Source: an uncultured Burkholderiales bacterium (GTDB lineage: Bacteria; Pseudomonadota; Gammaproteobacteria; Burkholderiales; Thiobacillaceae). From it: 19,464 nucleotides of DNA. The stretch spans positions 1 to 19,464 of the forward strand of contig CALAMX010000026.1 of assembly GCA_937925755.1 (NCBI GenBank), given 5' to 3'. The notes under the pieces were generated by a model that was not told the DNA's origin, did not search any database, and saw nothing but the letters and a program-made list of their open reading frames with translations. Made by a program: the position numbers and the translations under genes. Positions 7,920-16,312 of the stretch are shown here, piece by piece (position 1 is the stretch's first letter; every line of letters begins with the position of its first letter).

Positions 7920-9395
7920 TCAGGCAAACCAGGGCGCACGCGCCGCCAGGATCAACTGCTTGGCGCGCCCTTCGTCCATACCGGTGAGCTCCGCCAGCTC
8001 ATCGACGGCCAGGTCGGCCAGGTCCTCGGTGCTTTTGATCCCCTTCTCGGTGAGCAGGGCAGCAGTCTGTGCGTCCATGCCCTCCAGGCTCATGAGATCG
8101 GTTGCCGCGCGCTCGACCGACTCCTCGCGGGCGATGGCCTCGGTGAGCAGGGCGTCACGAGCACGGGCGCGCAGTTCGTTGATGCTCTCTTCGTCGAAGG
8201 CCTCGATCTCCAGCATCTCGGCGAGCGGTACATAGGCCACCTCCTCCAGGCTGGTAAAGCCCTCCTCGACCAGGACGTTGGCCACGTCCTCGTCGACGTT
8301 CAGCTTTTCCATGAACATGGCGCGAATCCTGGCGGCCTCCTGCTCTCTCTTCTCGGCCGACTCCGACTCGGTCATGATGTTGATCTCCCAGCCGGTGAGC
8401 TCGGAGGCCAGGCGCACGTTCTGGCCACCGCGGCCGATGGCGTTGGCGAGCTGCGACTCGTCCACCACCACGTCCATGCTGTGGTGCTCCTCGTCTACCA
8501 CGATACTCAGGACCTCGGCCGGCGCCAGGGCGTTGATCACGAACTGGGCAGGCTCGGGCGACCACAGCACGATGTCGATGCGCTCGCCATTGAGTTCGTT
8601 GGTGACGGCGGTCACGCGCGAGCCGCGCACGCCGATACAGGTACCCTGCGGATCGATGCGCGGGTCGTTCGACTTGACGGCGATCTTCGCTCGCACACCC
8701 GGGTCACGCGCCGCCGCCTTGATCTCGATCAGCCCCTCGGCGATCTCCGGAACCTCCAGCTCGAAGAGCTTGATCAGGAACTCGGGCGCCGTGCGCGAAA
8801 GGATGAGCTGGGGCCCGCGCCCGCTACGCTCCACACGCAAGAGGTAGGCACGCACCCGGTCACCCACGCGCAGGTTCTCGCGCGGGATCATCTGGTCCTT
8901 GGCGAGCAGGCCCTCGATGCGACCCGACTCGACGATGGCGTTGCCGCGCTCCATGCGCTTGATGGTCCCTGTCACGAGGGCCTCGTTGCGGGCGAGGAAG
9001 TCGTTGAGGATCTGCTCGCGCTCGGCGTCGCGGATCTTCTGCAGGATCACCTGCTTGGCGGCCTGGGCGCCGATGCGGCCAAATTCCACCGCCTCCAGCG
9101 GCGCCTCGATGTGGCCTCCCAACTCGACGTTGGGGTCGCGCGCCCGCGCCTCGGACAGGTGGATCTGGCGTGCCGGGTGTTCGATCTCGGCGTCGTCCGG
9201 CAACACCTCCCAACGGCGAAAGGCCTCGTAGTTGCCGGTATGGCGGTCGATTCTCACGCGCACGTCGATGTCATCCTGGAAACGCTTCTTGGTGGCGTGA
9301 GCGAGCGCCGCCTCCAAGGCGCCAAACACCACCTCCGGGTCCACGTTCTTCTCGCGGGCCAGCGCATCGGCCAATAGCAAGACTTCCCGACTCAT
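7920..9395 (-). CDS. nusA: Transcription termination/antitermination factor NusA
   Basis: NusA binds RNA polymerase and the nascent RNA and modulates pausing, termination and antitermination. The 491-residue product starts MSREVLLLADALAREKNVDP, the classical NusA N-terminal domain (1 to about 125). An S1 domain follows (about 137-200, starting LVTGTIKRMERGNAIVE), then KH1 with GTCIGVRGSRV (about 252-262) and KH2 with NAIGRGGQNVRLASELTG (about 318-335). Two acidic helical repeats lie at about 365-420 and 435-490, the long C-terminal form found in proteobacteria. The Shine-Dalgarno sequence GGAGGAA lies about four bases before the ATG. The start overlaps the rimP stop in an ATGA arrangement, so the two are translationally coupled. 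Confidence 0.99.
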   Translation of the reverse strand: MSREVLLLADALAREKNVDPEVVFGALEAALAHATKKRFQDDIDVRVRIDRHTGNYEAFRRWEVLPDDAEIEHPARQIHLSEARARDPNVELGGHIEAPLEAVEFGRIGAQAAKQVILQKIRDAEREQILNDFLARNEALVTGTIKRMERGNAIVESGRIEGLLAKDQMIPRENLRVGDRVRAYLLRVERSGRGPQLILSRTAPEFLIKLFELEVPEIAEGLIEIKAAARDPGVRAKIAVKSNDPRIDPQGTCIGVRGSRVTAVTNELNGERIDIVLWSPEPAQFVINALAPAEVLSIVVDEEHHSMDVVVDESQLANAIGRGGQNVRLASELTGWEINIMTESESAEKREQEAARIRAMFMEKLNVDEDVANVLVEEGFTSLEEVAYVPLAEMLEIEAFDEESINELRARARDALLTEAIAREESVERAATDLMSLEGMDAQTAALLTEKGIKSTEDLADLAVDELAELTGMDEGRAKQLILAARAPWFA

Positions 9396-9847
9396 GCCTT
9401 CCTCCGGGCCACTTCTTTCATTGCAAATTCCGGCGCCAGCCGCGCCGACTCGATGTCGCCGAGGGCGACTGCCAACTCACCCGTGTCCAACCGCATCCGC
9501 ACCCTGTCCTCGTCCAGGCCGAGCAGAAGGCCGACATACTTACGTCGTCCCTCGATGGGCAGACGCAACTTCAGCTGCACACGCGCGCCGGCGAAGCGAA
9601 TGAAATCGGCCGCCTTGATCAGCGGCCGGTCCAGGCCGGGCGAGGATACCTCGAGGCGGTCATAGTCGACGTTTTCCACCGCGAACAACCGCGTGAGCTG
9701 GTTACTCACCCGGGTGCAGTCGTCGAGATCGATCCCGCCCGGTTTGTCGATGTACACGCGCAACAAGCCCCGGCCCACCCGCTCCAGGGTGACCAGTTCA
9801 TAGCCCATGCCGCTGACGGTGGGCTCGATCAAGGACTGCAGATCCAT
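9392..9847 (-). CDS. rimP: Ribosome maturation factor RimP
   Basis: RimP binds the 30S subunit during late assembly. The start MDLQSLIEPTVSGMGYELV is chosen because it matches the family. A longer frame would add 13 residues that include the hairpin region and look unlike RimP. The 151-residue product has GGIDLDDCTRVSNQLTRLF and LEVSSPGLDRPL, the most conserved motif, followed by an SH3-like C-terminal domain (about 95-151). Its stop overlaps the nusA start by 4 nt. It is the first gene of the rimP-nusA-infB-rbfA-truB operon and sits divergently from the hydrogenase maturation genes. Upstream there is only a weak purine stretch as ribosome binding site. Confidence 0.96.
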   Translation of the reverse strand: MDLQSLIEPTVSGMGYELVTLERVGRGLLRVYIDKPGGIDLDDCTRVSNQLTRLFAVENVDYDRLEVSSPGLDRPLIKAADFIRFAGARVQLKLRLPIEGRRKYVGLLLGLDEDRVRMRLDTGELAVALGDIESARLAPEFAMKEVARRKA

Positions 9848-9859
9848 ACCGCCACAAAC

Positions 9860-9881
9860 AAAAAATGGGCCAGGCGCCCAT
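9860..9881 (-). terminator. Terminator-like hairpin in the rimP leader
   Basis: Read on the minus strand, arms ATGGGC/GCCCAT (9881-9876 and 9870-9865) enclose the loop GCCTG and are followed at once by a run of T (opposite the A run 9860-9865). This has the form of a small intrinsic terminator pointing towards rimP, and ends only 12 bases before its start codon. It could be an attenuator of the operon or the end of an upstream transcript. The stem is short (6 bp, GC-rich in the middle). Confidence 0.5.
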
Positions 9882-9895
9882 CTCACAATTGGTCG

Positions 9896-9901
9896 ATTGT
9901 A
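9896..9901 (-). promoter_or_regulatory. Possible -10 element for the rimP operon
   Basis: The minus strand reads TACAAT, one base off the sigma-70 consensus. A weak -35 candidate CTGTCA lies 18 bases upstream. If used, transcription would begin near 9889, directly before the leader hairpin. Confidence 0.3.
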
Positions 9902-9960
9902 ACAGGTTTGCCTGGATGGTGACAGACCACCCCAACGCTCCCAAGCCAGAGTCGGCCGGC

Positions 9961-9966
9961 TACAAT
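9961..9966 (+). promoter_or_regulatory. Possible -10 element for the hupK-hyp genes
   Basis: The plus strand reads TACAAT about 31 bases before the proposed hupK start. No good -35 hexamer is found at the normal distance, and no sigma-54 type GG/GC pair is evident. It may be activator-dependent or not a promoter at all. Confidence 0.22.
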
Positions 9967-9997
9967 AAGGCTGAGCCGGCCTATTTCACCTATACCT

Positions 9998-11089
9998 TTG
10001 AGCGTCGCAACCCCACCCGCCCCCCTGGAAGGCGAGATCCAGGTCACCCTCGCCGCTGGCGGAACGGGGCATTATCGAATCCACTCGACGCGGCCCCTGC
10101 TCGCCCAGCGCCTGCTGGCGGGCTGCACGCCGCAGACGGCGGCCACGCGCATCGGCCTGGCCTACACCTTGTGCGGCAGCGCCCAGCGCGCCGCCTGCGA
10201 GGCCGCGACCGCGGCCGCGCTGGGCGAGCCCCAAACTCCGACACACACGTGCTTGCGCATCCTGGCCGAGCTGGCCCGCGAGCATGTCTGGCAGCTTCTC
10301 GCGGCCGATGGCTCGAAAGCGCCCGAACCCACGCCGCTCATACGCCTTCGGCAAGCGGCAGGGGATGCCGGGCAGCTCGCCGAAGCCCTGTCTGAGATAC
10401 TCAACGACAGCCTGCTGGGCGAGCCAGCCAGGGGTTGGCTCACGCACGACGCGGAGGACCTCGTGCGCTGGGCGAAGGCGGGGAAGACGCGACCCGCGCG
10501 GGCCCTGGCGCAATACCTGTCCGAGCCCCTGCCGGCCACCGTACAGATCCCCCTCCTGCCGCCACTCGAGCAGTGGACGCAGGAAGACATCGAGCGCCTC
10601 GCCGCGCAGGCGCTCGCTGCGCCGGCCTTCTGCCAGCGGCCGCTGTGGCGGGGCACCCCGGCGGAGACGGGGACCGTCGCCAGGCACACCGACGACAGAC
10701 GGTTGTCGGTTTGGCTGCGAATGCGCGGGCGCGACCCGGCCGTGCGCCTGCTCGCCCGCCTCGTGGAGCTCGCACGACTGCCCGTATGGCTACGGGGCGA
10801 AGGCCCCCCAGTGCTGAAATCCTGGTCTCTGGGCGAGGGCAGTGGGGTGGCCGGCGTGGAGACCGCCCGCGGCCTGCTGCTGCACATCGTGCGCCTGCAC
10901 GATGGCCGAGTCGTCGACTATCGCATCCTCGCCCCCACCGAGTGGAACTTCCATCCCGAGGGCCCACTCGCAGAGGCCATGCAGGCCCTGATCTGGGATG
11001 ATGCGGCGCTGCCGGATCGGGTCGAGCGGCTGGCGCGCTCGCTCGACCCCTGTGTGGCGTTTCGCGTCGAGATCGCGCAACATGCATGA
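9998..11089 (+). CDS. hupK: HupK/HoxV-like hydrogenase maturation protein (degenerate large-subunit paralogue)
   Basis: The 363-residue protein resembles the large subunit of [NiFe] hydrogenase without its complete metal ligands. HSTRPLLAQRLLAGCTPQTA and LAYTLCGSAQRAACEA correspond to the N-terminal region that in true enzymes holds the first cysteine pair. Near the end, VETARGLLLHIVRLHDGRVVD, the PTEWNF segment and LDPCVAF correspond to the C-terminal VEAPRG...DPCxxC part. Here the last cysteine is Phe. HupK and HoxV are known accessory proteins of this kind, proposed to act as scaffolds for Fe(CN)2CO transfer. The proposed start is TTG with no clear ribosome binding site, so it is uncertain. 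The stop overlaps hypA by 8 nt, and the position directly before hypA matches the R. eutropha operon. Confidence 0.78.
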   Translation: MSVATPPAPLEGEIQVTLAAGGTGHYRIHSTRPLLAQRLLAGCTPQTAATRIGLAYTLCGSAQRAACEAATAAALGEPQTPTHTCLRILAELAREHVWQLLAADGSKAPEPTPLIRLRQAAGDAGQLAEALSEILNDSLLGEPARGWLTHDAEDLVRWAKAGKTRPARALAQYLSEPLPATVQIPLLPPLEQWTQEDIERLAAQALAAPAFCQRPLWRGTPAETGTVARHTDDRRLSVWLRMRGRDPAVRLLARLVELARLPVWLRGEGPPVLKSWSLGEGSGVAGVETARGLLLHIVRLHDGRVVDYRILAPTEWNFHPEGPLAEAMQALIWDDAALPDRVERLARSLDPCVAFRVEIAQHA

Positions 11090-11423
11090 GATGTCGCTGG
11101 CCGAAGATCTCCTGGCGCTCGTCGAGCAGGCTGCGAATGCGCAAGGCTTTCGCCGGGTACGCGAGATCAACCTGGAGATCGGCGCCCTGGCAGAGGTGGA
11201 GATCGAGGCCCTGGCCTTTTGTCTGGAATCGGTCCTCAAGGGCAGCCTGGCCGAGGGGGCGCGGGTGAATTTCACGGCCGTGCCCGGCGAGGGTTGGTGT
11301 CTAGAGTGCGCTGCGAAGGTGCCCATCGCCGCCCTCTACGCTCCCTGCCCTCGCTGCGGCGGCTATCAAGTTCAGGCCACGAGCGGCTTTGAGATGCGGG
11401 TCAAAGATTTGTTGGTGGAATAG
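11082..11423 (+). CDS. hypA: Hydrogenase nickel incorporation protein HypA
   Basis: HypA helps insert nickel into the hydrogenase large subunit together with HypB. The start is fixed by MHEMSLAEDLL: His2 and Glu3 are part of the nickel site and must follow the initiator Met directly. A longer frame upstream would add 28 unrelated residues. The product has 113 residues, the standard length. The zinc site is formed by CLEC and CPRCGG in the C-terminal half, with YAPCPRCGGYQVQATSGFEMRV as in the family. The gene overlaps hupK by 8 nt and is followed by hypB after 11 bases. Confidence 0.97.
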   Translation: MHEMSLAEDLLALVEQAANAQGFRRVREINLEIGALAEVEIEALAFCLESVLKGSLAEGARVNFTAVPGEGWCLECAAKVPIAALYAPCPRCGGYQVQATSGFEMRVKDLLVE

Positions 11424-11434
11424 GAGCGTTCGTC

Positions 11435-12391
11435 ATGTGTAACGTTTGCGGCTGCGGCCACGGAGAGACGCGGATCGAGGGCGAGCTGCCCGCCGAAGGC
11501 GCGCACGAACATCCACACGAGCACCTGCACGACCACACCCATGCACACGAGTGCCTGCACCGCCACGCCGACGGCACGCTGCACAGTCATCCACCTGCAG
11601 GTGATCACTTGCACTATGGCCTGGGGCCAGCACACGCCCATGCACCAGGCCTGAGCCAGGCGCGCATGGTCAGCATCGAGCAGGACATCCTGGCTCGCAA
11701 CAACGCCTACGCCGCGGCCAATCGCCGCTGGCTCACCGAGCACGGGGTTTTGGCGCTCAACTTGGTCTCCAGCCCAGGCTCGGGCAAAACCACCCTGCTG
11801 GTGAAGACCATCAAGGCCTTGCGTGGGCGCGTGCCCCTGGCGGTGATCGAGGGCGACCAGCAGACCAACCTGGACGCGGAGCGCATCCGCACCACCGGTG
11901 TGCGCGCCATCCAGGTCAACACGGGCAAGGGCTGCCACCTGGATGCGCACATGGTCGGCCATGCCCTCGAACGCCTGGACCTCGCCGAGAACGGGCTTCT
12001 GCTCATCGAGAACGTCGGCAACCTGGTCTGTCCGGCTGGCTTCGACCTGGGCGAGGCACACAAGGTGGTGATCCTGTCGGTGACCGAGGGCGAGGACAAG
12101 CCGCTCAAATACCCGGAGATGTTCCATGCCGCAGACCTGATGCTGATCAACAAGATCGATCTGCTGCCCTATGTCGCCTTCGACGTCGAGCGTTGCATCG
12201 AATATGCCCAACGGGTGAATCCGCGGCTCGAGATCTTGAGGGTCTCCGCGACCACGGACGAGGGGATCGAAGACTGGATCGATTGGATCGAGGCAAGGCT
12301 TGCACGCGCCCGTGCCGCCCGCGAGGACACCGTCGATGCCCTCAAACGACGCATCGCCGAGCTGGAGGCGAGGCTGGCGGCCAAGGGCTGA
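11435..12391 (+). CDS. hypB: Hydrogenase nickel incorporation GTPase HypB
   Basis: HypB is a GTPase and nickel chaperone. The 318-residue protein opens with MCNVCGCGHGE, the high-affinity CxxCGC nickel motif. A histidine-rich segment follows, with 16 His between residues 24 and 69, of the kind that stores nickel in some bacteria. The GTPase part has Walker A SSPGSGKTT (about 112-120), EGDQQTN (139-145), TGKGCHLD with the Cys167-His168 metal pair, ENVGNLVCP with Cys199, and NKIDLLP (239-245). The C-terminal 25 residues look like a charged helix. TAGGAG near the hypA stop can serve as ribosome binding site. The next gene, hypF, lies 144 bases away, the only sizeable gap in the cluster. Confidence 0.98.
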   Translation: MCNVCGCGHGETRIEGELPAEGAHEHPHEHLHDHTHAHECLHRHADGTLHSHPPAGDHLHYGLGPAHAHAPGLSQARMVSIEQDILARNNAYAAANRRWLTEHGVLALNLVSSPGSGKTTLLVKTIKALRGRVPLAVIEGDQQTNLDAERIRTTGVRAIQVNTGKGCHLDAHMVGHALERLDLAENGLLLIENVGNLVCPAGFDLGEAHKVVILSVTEGEDKPLKYPEMFHAADLMLINKIDLLPYVAFDVERCIEYAQRVNPRLEILRVSATTDEGIEDWIDWIEARLARARAAREDTVDALKRRIAELEARLAAKG

Positions 12392-12535
12392 CCGTTCATG
12401 GTCGATAGGCCACTCCACACAATGAAAAAGCACATACCGGCCATGGACGGTTCCCTTACCCCCAGCCGCTGTCCCACCTGCGGGCGAGGGGAGGGTGCAG
12501 AGTCGCTTGCGCGACTTCCCGCCTGAGTCAGGCCC
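12392..12535 (+). other. hypB-hypF spacer with several inverted repeats
   Basis: Three possible hairpins are seen. An inverted repeat with one mismatch lies at 12392-12401 and 12441-12450 (CCGTTCATGG against CCATGGACGG). A perfect stem AGTCGC/GCGACT (12501-12506 and 12511-12516) has the loop TTGC. A GC stem GGCCC (12531-12535) pairs with GGGCC (12542-12546), placing the hypF ATG in the loop. There is no T run, so a terminator is unlikely. No clear Shine-Dalgarno sequence precedes hypF. Confidence 0.45.
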
Positions 12536-14914
12536 ATGAACGGGCCCGAGGCCGTCCGCCAAGGCGAGCACATCACCCGCTGGCTCAGCGTGCGCGGCGT
12601 GGTGCAGGGGGTGGGCTTTCGCCCCCATGTCTGGCGGCTGGCCGAGGACCTGGGCCTATCGGGCTGGGTGCGCAATACGGCGGCAGGGGTGGAGATCCGC
12701 ATCGAGGGTGAGGCCGCCACGGTCGAGGACTTCACCCGGCGCCTCGCGTGCGAGTCGCCCCCGCTCGCCCGCATCGATGCGATCGACTGGCAGGATCAGC
12801 CACTCACCGCCTGCCGCCCTGGCGGTTTCGCCATCCTGGCCAGCGGCAGCGGCGCGGCCGCGACCATGATCGGCCACGATACCGCCGTGTGCGCCGACTG
12901 CCTCGCCGAGCTGTTCGACCCCAGCGACCGGCGCTGGCGCTACCCCTTCATCAACTGCACGCATTGCGGGCCACGCTATACCATCACCCGCGCGCTACCC
13001 TACGACCGCGCCCAGACCAGCATGGCGGCCTTCCCCCTATGCCCGGACTGCGCGCGCGAATATCAGGACCCGGCCGATCGCCGCTTCCATGCCGAACCCA
13101 TCGCCTGCCCGGCCTGCGGCCCCCACCTCTGGCTCGAAGGTCTCTCCTCCTCACACCCGACGCCACACGCCGCAGCCGACACCGATCCCATCGCCCAGAC
13201 GCTCGCCCTCCTCCAGGCCGGAGCCATCGTCGCCATCAAGGGTCTGGGCGGCTTTCATCTCGCCTGCGATGCGCGCAATGCCGCGGCCGTGGCACGGCTG
13301 CGGCGTCGTAAATCGCGCGAGGAGAAGCCCTTTGCCCTCATGGCCGCCAATGCCGCCTCGATCGCGGCCTGGGCAGAGATCGGCGCGGCGGAGACCGCCC
13401 TGCTCACGTCCCCCGAACGCCCCATCGTGCTCCTGCGCAAGCGCCGCTGGGCGGATGCGGCCTTTCCCGGCGTGGCGCCCGGGCTGGCCTGGCTGGGAGT
13501 GATGCTGCCCTATACACCGCTACACTGGCTCATCTTCCACGAGGCGGCCGGCCGTCCGACCGGCACCGCCTGGATACAGGCAGCACAGGACCTCGTGCTG
13601 GTGATGACCAGCGCCAATCCAGGCGGCGAGCCGCTCGTGATCGCCAACGACGAGGCGCGCACGCGCCTGGCCGGCATCGCCGACGCCCTGCTGCTCAACG
13701 ACCGCGACATCGTCGTGCGCTGCGACGACAGTGTCGTGCGCCTCGCCCCTTCCCCTCGCGCGCCTCACCCTGTTACTGCCTTCATCCGCCGCGCCCGCGG
13801 CTACACCCCGCACGCCATTCGGCTGCCGGTGGCCGGCCCGCCGGTCCTGGCCCTGGGCGGCCACTACAAAAACACGGTCTGTGTCACGCGCGGCGACGAA
13901 GCCTACGTCTCGCAGCACATCGGCGACCTGGACAGCCCGGCCGCCTGCGCCATGCTGCTGGAGGTGACAAGACACCTGACCGATATCCTGCAGGTGCGGC
14001 CCGCGGCCCTGGCGCACGACCTGCACCCTGATTTCTTCAGCACCCGCCATGCACAGACGCTCGCGCAATCCTGGGGGGTGCCGGTCATCGCCGTACAGCA
14101 TCACCATGCCCACATCGCCGCCATCGCCGCCGAGCATGGCATTGAAGGCCCGCTGCTCGGCCTCGCCCTGGACGGCGTGGGCTTGGGGCATGACGGGAAG
14201 GCCTGGGGTGGCGAGCTGCTGCGTGTGCAGGGCGCCGCCTGCGCGCGACTCGGCCACCTGCAGCCGCTGCCCCTGCCCGGCGGCGACCGCGCCGCCCGCG
14301 AGCCCTGGCGCGTGGCCGCGGCGGTGCTGCATCTGCTCGGCCGAGGCGACGAGATCCCTCGCCGCTTCGCCGGCCAACCCCTGGCCGCAGCGGTGCAACG
14401 CCTGCTGGCCGACGACACCGCGCTGCCGACCACAACCAGTCTGGGCCGCTGCTTCGACGCCGCGGCGGGGCTGTTGGGTGTACGCGAAGTGATGGCCTTT
14501 GAGGGCCAAGCGGCAATGCTTTTGGAGGGGATGGCGGAGACTACCGGGGTGGACGCCCTGCCCTCGCTTCCGGATGGCTGGCGGCTCACCGACTCGGGTG
14601 ACCTGGATCTCCTGCCCCTGCTGGCGCGTCTTGCCGACGAGACGGATGCCGCCCGCGGGGCGGTCCTGTTCCACGTCACCCTAGCGCATGCCCTGGCCGA
14701 CTGGGTCGGTCAGGCGGCCGCGTGCACCGGCATCGACCGGGTGGCGCTGGCGGGCGGCTGCCTGCTCAATGCCATTCTCACCCGCCTGCTCACCGATCTG
14801 CTCACCCGGCGGGGGCTGCACGTGTTCACCGCACACCAAGTACCGCCGAACGACGGGGGCTTGAGCCTGGGCCAGGCTTGGGTTGCAATTCAGGCCCTGG
14901 CTGCGGCCGCGTAA
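12536..14914 (+). CDS. hypF: Carbamoyltransferase HypF
   Basis: HypF uses carbamoyl phosphate and ATP to make the carbamoyl group that HypE turns into the CN ligands of the active-site iron. The 792-residue protein has all four expected parts. The acylphosphatase-like domain begins SVRGVVQGVGFRPHVW (about 18-33). Two zinc fingers have Cys at 119, 122, 141, 144, 169, 172, 191 and 194. The YrdC-like domain (about 215-400) carries IKGLGGFHLACDA and KSREEKPFALM. The Kae1/TobZ-like carbamoyltransferase domain (about 435-792) has VQHHHAHIAA (520-529), LALDGVGLGHDG and GGCLLNAILT. The ATG is the first in-frame start after a stop at 12524-12526. It lies in the loop of a possible GC hairpin. hypC follows after 31 bases. 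Confidence 0.98.
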   Translation: MNGPEAVRQGEHITRWLSVRGVVQGVGFRPHVWRLAEDLGLSGWVRNTAAGVEIRIEGEAATVEDFTRRLACESPPLARIDAIDWQDQPLTACRPGGFAILASGSGAAATMIGHDTAVCADCLAELFDPSDRRWRYPFINCTHCGPRYTITRALPYDRAQTSMAAFPLCPDCAREYQDPADRRFHAEPIACPACGPHLWLEGLSSSHPTPHAAADTDPIAQTLALLQAGAIVAIKGLGGFHLACDARNAAAVARLRRRKSREEKPFALMAANAASIAAWAEIGAAETALLTSPERPIVLLRKRRWADAAFPGVAPGLAWLGVMLPYTPLHWLIFHEAAGRPTGTAWIQAAQDLVLVMTSANPGGEPLVIANDEARTRLAGIADALLLNDRDIVVRCDDSVVRLAPSPRAPHPVTAFIRRARGYTPHAIRLPVAGPPVLALGGHYKNTVCVTRGDEAYVSQHIGDLDSPAACAMLLEVTRHLTDILQVRPAALAHDLHPDFFSTRHAQTLAQSWGVPVIAVQHHHAHIAAIAAEHGIEGPLLGLALDGVGLGHDGKAWGGELLRVQGAACARLGHLQPLPLPGGDRAAREPWRVAAAVLHLLGRGDEIPRRFAGQPLAAAVQRLLADDTALPTTTSLGRCFDAAAGLLGVREVMAFEGQAAMLLEGMAETTGVDALPSLPDGWRLTDSGDLDLLPLLARLADETDAARGAVLFHVTLAHALADWVGQAAACTGIDRVALAGGCLLNAILTRLLTDLLTRRGLHVFTAHQVPPNDGGLSLGQAWVAIQALAAAA

Positions 14915-14945
14915 ACCTGTCACTCTTGTTCGTCGAGGTCAACCT

Positions 14946-15179
14946 ATGTGCCTAGCCATCCCCGCCCGTGTGGCCGAGATCCTCGGTCCTGACCAGGCCG
15001 TCGTCGATCTGGGCGGCGTGCGCAAGCCGATCTCGCTCGCCCTGGTGGACGACGTAAACGTTGGTGATTATGTCATCGTCCATGTGGGCTATGCCTTGAC
15101 CCGCCTCGACCCTGAGGAGGCGGAGAAGACCCTGCGCCTCATGGCCGAGGCCGGCCTGCTGCATGACGCTACACCATGA
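14946..15179 (+). CDS. hypC: Hydrogenase maturation chaperone HypC
   Basis: HypC binds HypD and carries the Fe(CN)2CO group to the large-subunit precursor. The start is fixed by MCLAIPARV: the essential Cys2 must follow the initiator Met, so the 21 residues that an earlier start would add are not part of the protein. The product has 77 residues, normal for the HypC/HybG/HupF family, with LVDDVNVGDYVIVHVGYAL in the middle. A GAGG ribosome binding site lies about seven bases upstream. The stop overlaps the start of hypD in ATGA, so the partners HypC and HypD are translationally coupled. Confidence 0.98.
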   Translation: MCLAIPARVAEILGPDQAVVDLGGVRKPISLALVDDVNVGDYVIVHVGYALTRLDPEEAEKTLRLMAEAGLLHDATP

Positions 15180-16312
15180 AATACGTGGATGAGTTCCGCG
15201 ACGGCGCCCTGGCACAGGGGCTGGCCCGCGCCATCGCCCAGGCGGTCAAGCCCGGGCGCGTATACCGTTTCATGGAATTCTGCGGCGGTCACACCCACGC
15301 CATCGCCCGCTACGGCGTGCCCGATCTGCTGCCGGCCAACGTGCACCTCATCCACGGGCCCGGCTGCCCGGTGTGCGTGCTGCCCATCGGCCGCATCGAC
15401 CAGGCCATCCGGCTCGCCCTGGCGGAGAAGGTCATCCTCTGTACCTATGCCGACACCCTGCGCGTGCCGGCCTCCGGGGGGATGACCTTGCTGCGGGCGC
15501 GCGCGCGTGGCGCCGATGTACGCATGGTCTATGCGGTGAGCGACGCCCTGGCGATCGCCCGCGCCAATCCCACGCGCGAGGTCGTCTTCTTCGCCATTGG
15601 CTTTGAGACCACCACGCCGCCCACCGCGGTCGCCATCCGTACGGCCGCGGCCGAGGGGCTCGCCAACTTCAGCGTCCTGTGCTGCCATGTGCTCACCCCG
15701 CCGGCCATCCTCTCCATTCTCGACGCGCCCGCGGTGCGCGGCTTGGGCGGGGTACGGCTGGACGGCTTCATCGGCCCCGCCCATGTCTCCACCGTCATCG
15801 GCAGCCGTCCCTATGAATATTTCGCCGAGGAATACCGCAAGCCGGTGGTGATTGCCGGCTTCGAGCCGCTGGACGTGATGCAGGCCATCCTCATGCTGGT
15901 ACGCCAGGTCAACGCCGGCCGCGCCGAGGTGGAAAACGAGTTCACCCGCGCAGTCACGCGTGATGGCAACACCAAGGCACAGGCCTTGGTGGCCGAGGTG
16001 TTCGAGCTGCGCAAGACCTTCGAATGGCGCGGCCTAGGCACGGTGCCCTACAGCGCGCTCAAGATCCGCGCGGCTTATGCCCAATTCGACGCAGAGCAGC
16101 GTTTCGCGCTCAGCTACACGCCGGTGGCGGACAATAAGGCCTGCGAATGCGGTGCCATCCTGCGCGGGGTGAGGCGGCCCACCGACTGCAAACTCTTCGG
16201 CACGGTCTGCACCCCGGACACGCCCATGGGGTCCTGCATGGTATCCTCGGAGGGCGCCTGCGCCGCCCACTACACCTATGGCCGGCATCAAGACATCACT
16301 GTGGTGGCATGA
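15176..16312 (+). CDS. hypD: Hydrogenase formation protein HypD
   Basis: HypD is the iron-sulfur protein on which, in complex with HypC, the Fe(CN)2CO moiety is assembled. The 378-residue product has the three family signatures in order: FMEFCGGHTHAI (Cys36), GPGCPVCVLP (Cys64 and Cys67), and the C-terminal [4Fe-4S] region with CECGAILRG, DCKLFGTVC, MGSCMVSSEGACAAHY. GFETTTPPTA in the central part is also typical. Both ends use ATGA overlaps with hypC and hypE. Nothing appears broken or missing. Confidence 0.98.
   Translation: MKYVDEFRDGALAQGLARAIAQAVKPGRVYRFMEFCGGHTHAIARYGVPDLLPANVHLIHGPGCPVCVLPIGRIDQAIRLALAEKVILCTYADTLRVPASGGMTLLRARARGADVRMVYAVSDALAIARANPTREVVFFAIGFETTTPPTAVAIRTAAAEGLANFSVLCCHVLTPPAILSILDAPAVRGLGGVRLDGFIGPAHVSTVIGSRPYEYFAEEYRKPVVIAGFEPLDVMQAILMLVRQVNAGRAEVENEFTRAVTRDGNTKAQALVAEVFELRKTFEWRGLGTVPYSALKIRAAYAQFDAEQRFALSYTPVADNKACECGAILRGVRRPTDCKLFGTVCTPDTPMGSCMVSSEGACAAHYTYGRHQDITVVA

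Noticed and set aside
6199..8235. 678-codon plus-strand open frame antisense to infB and nusA
   Set aside because: It is a shadow of high-GC codon bias: rich in His, Asp, Leu and Gly, no recognisable domain, and lying wholly opposite two certain genes.
9848..9997. tRNA gene before rimP, as in Escherichia coli
   Set aside because: The 150-base spacer shows no cloverleaf arms and no T-loop consensus.
13520..14674. 384-codon minus-strand open frame opposite hypF
   Set aside because: Its composition is that of an antisense shadow, and HypF domains on the plus strand explain the whole interval.
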